Source: Psychromonas sp. B3M02
GTDB lineage: Bacteria; Pseudomonadota; Gammaproteobacteria; Enterobacterales; Psychromonadaceae
Assembly: GCF_003318165.1 (NCBI RefSeq)
Contig: NZ_QOCB01000069.1
Span: 1 to 46,735 of the forward strand
DNA length: 46,735 bases
Direction of reading: 5' to 3'
In this document: positions 45,858 to 46,735 of the stretch, piece by piece
Numbering within the stretch: position 1 is the stretch's first letter
Layout of the letters: each line of letters begins with the position of its first letter
Position numbers and translations under genes: made by a program
The notes under the pieces: generated by a model
The model's input: the letters and a program-made list of their open reading frames with translations, nothing else
Told to the model about the DNA's origin: nothing
Databases searched by the model: none

Positions 45858-46151
45858 TCATAGTGCACGATTTACATCCATGCTTTTATGTAAAACACGA
45901 ACAATCAATATTTGGTTTTCTTTGTGACCCTTATAGTAGATTACATGACTGGCTTGAGGATATTTACTATATCCTTCTTTTATATAATCGCAACGCAGTC
46001 CAATTTCAGGATCTTCAGACAACAATTGGAATGAACTATCTAATATTTTTAAGTAGTCATTTCGTTGAGCCTGTCCCCAAGTCGTTTGGGTATATTTTGC
46101 AATGTTGATTAAGTCTGATTTTGCTTTAGCAGATAATACAAACTTATTCAT
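45858..46151 (-). CDS. parE: ParE/RelE-superfamily toxin
   Basis: 97 aa. ParE-like toxins usually poison DNA gyrase. Family features are FVLSAKAKSDLINIAKYTQTTWG, then the central L..L...P..G and a C-terminal ILIVRVLHKSMD strand. The ATG overlaps the parD stop as TAATG, the standard antitoxin-first coupling. Lies in the repeat-rich accessory end of the window. Confidence 0.92.
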   Translation of the reverse strand: MNKFVLSAKAKSDLINIAKYTQTTWGQAQRNDYLKILDSSFQLLSEDPEIGLRCDYIKEGYSKYPQASHVIYYKGHKENQILIVRVLHKSMDVNRAL

Positions 46152-46390
46152 TAATGGTTATCTTTATCAAGTTCAGCGATAAGAGAGTCGTAACTGTAAT
46201 CGACTGTGTCACTTTGTTCTCCTTGAGCAAGCATGTTACGTAAGTTATGTAGTTTAGCTTCCTGGTCTTCTAGAGCACGCAAGCCAGCGCGAATAACTTC
46301 ACTCGCAGAACCATAGCGTCCAGAGTGTAGCTGTTGGTTTATGAATTGATCAAAGTGATCACCTAAGGTTACGCTAGTATTTTTAGCCAT
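46151..46390 (-). CDS. parD: ParD-type ribbon-helix-helix antitoxin
   Basis: 79 aa. The N-terminal ribbon-helix-helix (KNTSVTLGDHFDQFINQQLH, then GRYGSASEVIRAGLRALED) binds DNA, and the acidic C-terminal tail (about 50-79) should wrap the ParE toxin. The protein neutralises ParE and represses its own operon. Translation is coupled to parE. Confidence 0.93.
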   Translation of the reverse strand: MAKNTSVTLGDHFDQFINQQLHSGRYGSASEVIRAGLRALEDQEAKLHNLRNMLAQGEQSDTVDYSYDSLIAELDKDNH

Positions 46391-46411
46391 AATTTACTCT
46401 TTTAGTTTGTA

Positions 46412-46425
46412 CCAATATATATTGG
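46412..46425. promoter_or_regulatory. Palindromic operator candidate of parDE
   Basis: Perfect 14-bp palindrome CCAATATATATTGG centred 28 bp before the parD start. It is flanked by a GTAC...GTAC frame (46409 and 46431). A natural ParD binding site overlapping the AT-rich -10 region; binding is inferred. Confidence 0.55.
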
Positions 46426-46501
46426 ATTATGGTACAGAAAATATAACAAGGCAATTAAGCTAGACAAAAAACAGTTGGCTTATGTCGCTCTGGCTATAAT
46501 G

Positions 46502-46663
46502 ATACCAATCATAGTAAGTAACTGATCTATTTTACTTGTTAAAACAACTTATTTTTTCGTTGTAAGTTTCGTATAGGGAACAACCATTTACATCAACTTA
46601 CGCCTCTAACTAAGCCATTTTTCCGGCGCAAAATTTAGATCAGTTATTTAATACAATTGGTAT
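46502..46663. mobile_element. MITE-like element, copy 2
   Basis: 162 bp, identical to 6-167 except for one A/T change (near CGCCTC.AACTAAG), same orientation. Terminal inverted repeats as in copy 1. It sits between the parDE promoter and the truncated secreted gene, so it may contribute promoter or terminator signals to either. Confidence 0.8.
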
Positions 46664-46689
46664 TAGCCACAAACTCACGGGAAACTATA

Positions 46690-46735
46690 ATGATGAAACA
46701 TTTAATTGTAGGGTTAACCGGCTTACTGGCTTTAG
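46690..46735 (+). CDS. Start of a secreted protein, cut by the window end
   Basis: Only 15 residues are visible (MMKHLIVGLTGLLAL), the beginning of a signal peptide. GGGAA lies upstream of the paired ATG codons at 46690 and 46693. The identity cannot be told. Confidence 0.45.
   Translation, partial: MMKHLIVGLTGLLAL

Noticed and set aside
44723-46440. Possible integron cassette array (GNAT gene and toxin-antitoxin pair separated by repeats)
   Set aside because: The repeats do not show paired attC core sites (RYYYAAC and GTTRRRY) in the right arrangement, the genes are on opposite strands, and no integrase is present.
1-46735. CRISPR array, tRNA or rRNA genes
   Set aside because: No regularly spaced short repeats with unique spacers and no tRNA- or rRNA-like sequence were seen; the repeats found are dispersed intergenic elements.

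Overview
The window is AT-rich DNA of a marine gammaproteobacterium. Most proteins resemble those of Psychromonas, Vibrio and Shewanella relatives, including a DUF3360 transporter, a YnjBCDF-type cluster, an alginate lyase and class Ia ribonucleotide reductase. A Psychromonas-like organism is my best guess, but it rests on protein character only. I found no rRNA, tRNA, CRISPR array, prophage or transposase gene.

Layout. 1-5100 (minus strand) holds purU, ychJ, asnB and a CPA2 antiporter. 5400-20500 (minus strand) holds a Sel1-repeat protein, yfaE and nrdB, then a tightly coupled seven-gene envelope operon, then nrdA and a thioredoxin-like gene. The operon reads VTT/FAD-oxidoreductase fusion, DUF547, ynjB, ynjC, ynjD, ynjF, fatty-acid hydroxylase, and it separates nrdA from nrdB-yfaE. 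20875-22943 (plus strand) is a mesX-mesD pair, a folate-independent methionine synthase system. 23000-34500 holds mtgA, a duplicated DUF2061 protein, a PL7 alginate lyase lipoprotein, a PQQ sugar dehydrogenase, a DUF1223 protein lacking one conserved Cys, SelO, a small membrane protein, an AEC carrier, a membrane glucose dehydrogenase and CsbD. 35000-42900 holds a DUF3360 permease, a small membrane protein, a DUF2982-like protein, a cyanide-insensitive oxidase operon (cioA, cioB and a 34-residue DUF2474 protein) and an outer-membrane beta-barrel. 43300-46735 holds purT, a GNAT acetyltransferase between repeats, a parDE toxin-antitoxin pair and the start of a secreted protein cut by the window end.

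How genes work together. NrdA, NrdB and YfaE make and maintain ribonucleotide reductase; two NrdR-like boxes and two DnaA-like boxes lie upstream of nrdA. MesX and MesD together should make methionine without methyl-folate. CioA, CioB and the DUF2474 protein form a quinol oxidase. The Ynj operon combines an importer, a CDP-alcohol phosphotransferase, a membrane di-iron hydroxylase and a membrane-anchored flavoprotein, which suggests an uncharacterised lipid or envelope pathway.

The part after 31.5 kb is rich in intergenic repeats. These are a 162-bp MITE-like element present almost identically at both window ends, a REP-like family, a 112-bp nested palindrome with two decayed relatives, and several other dispersed families.
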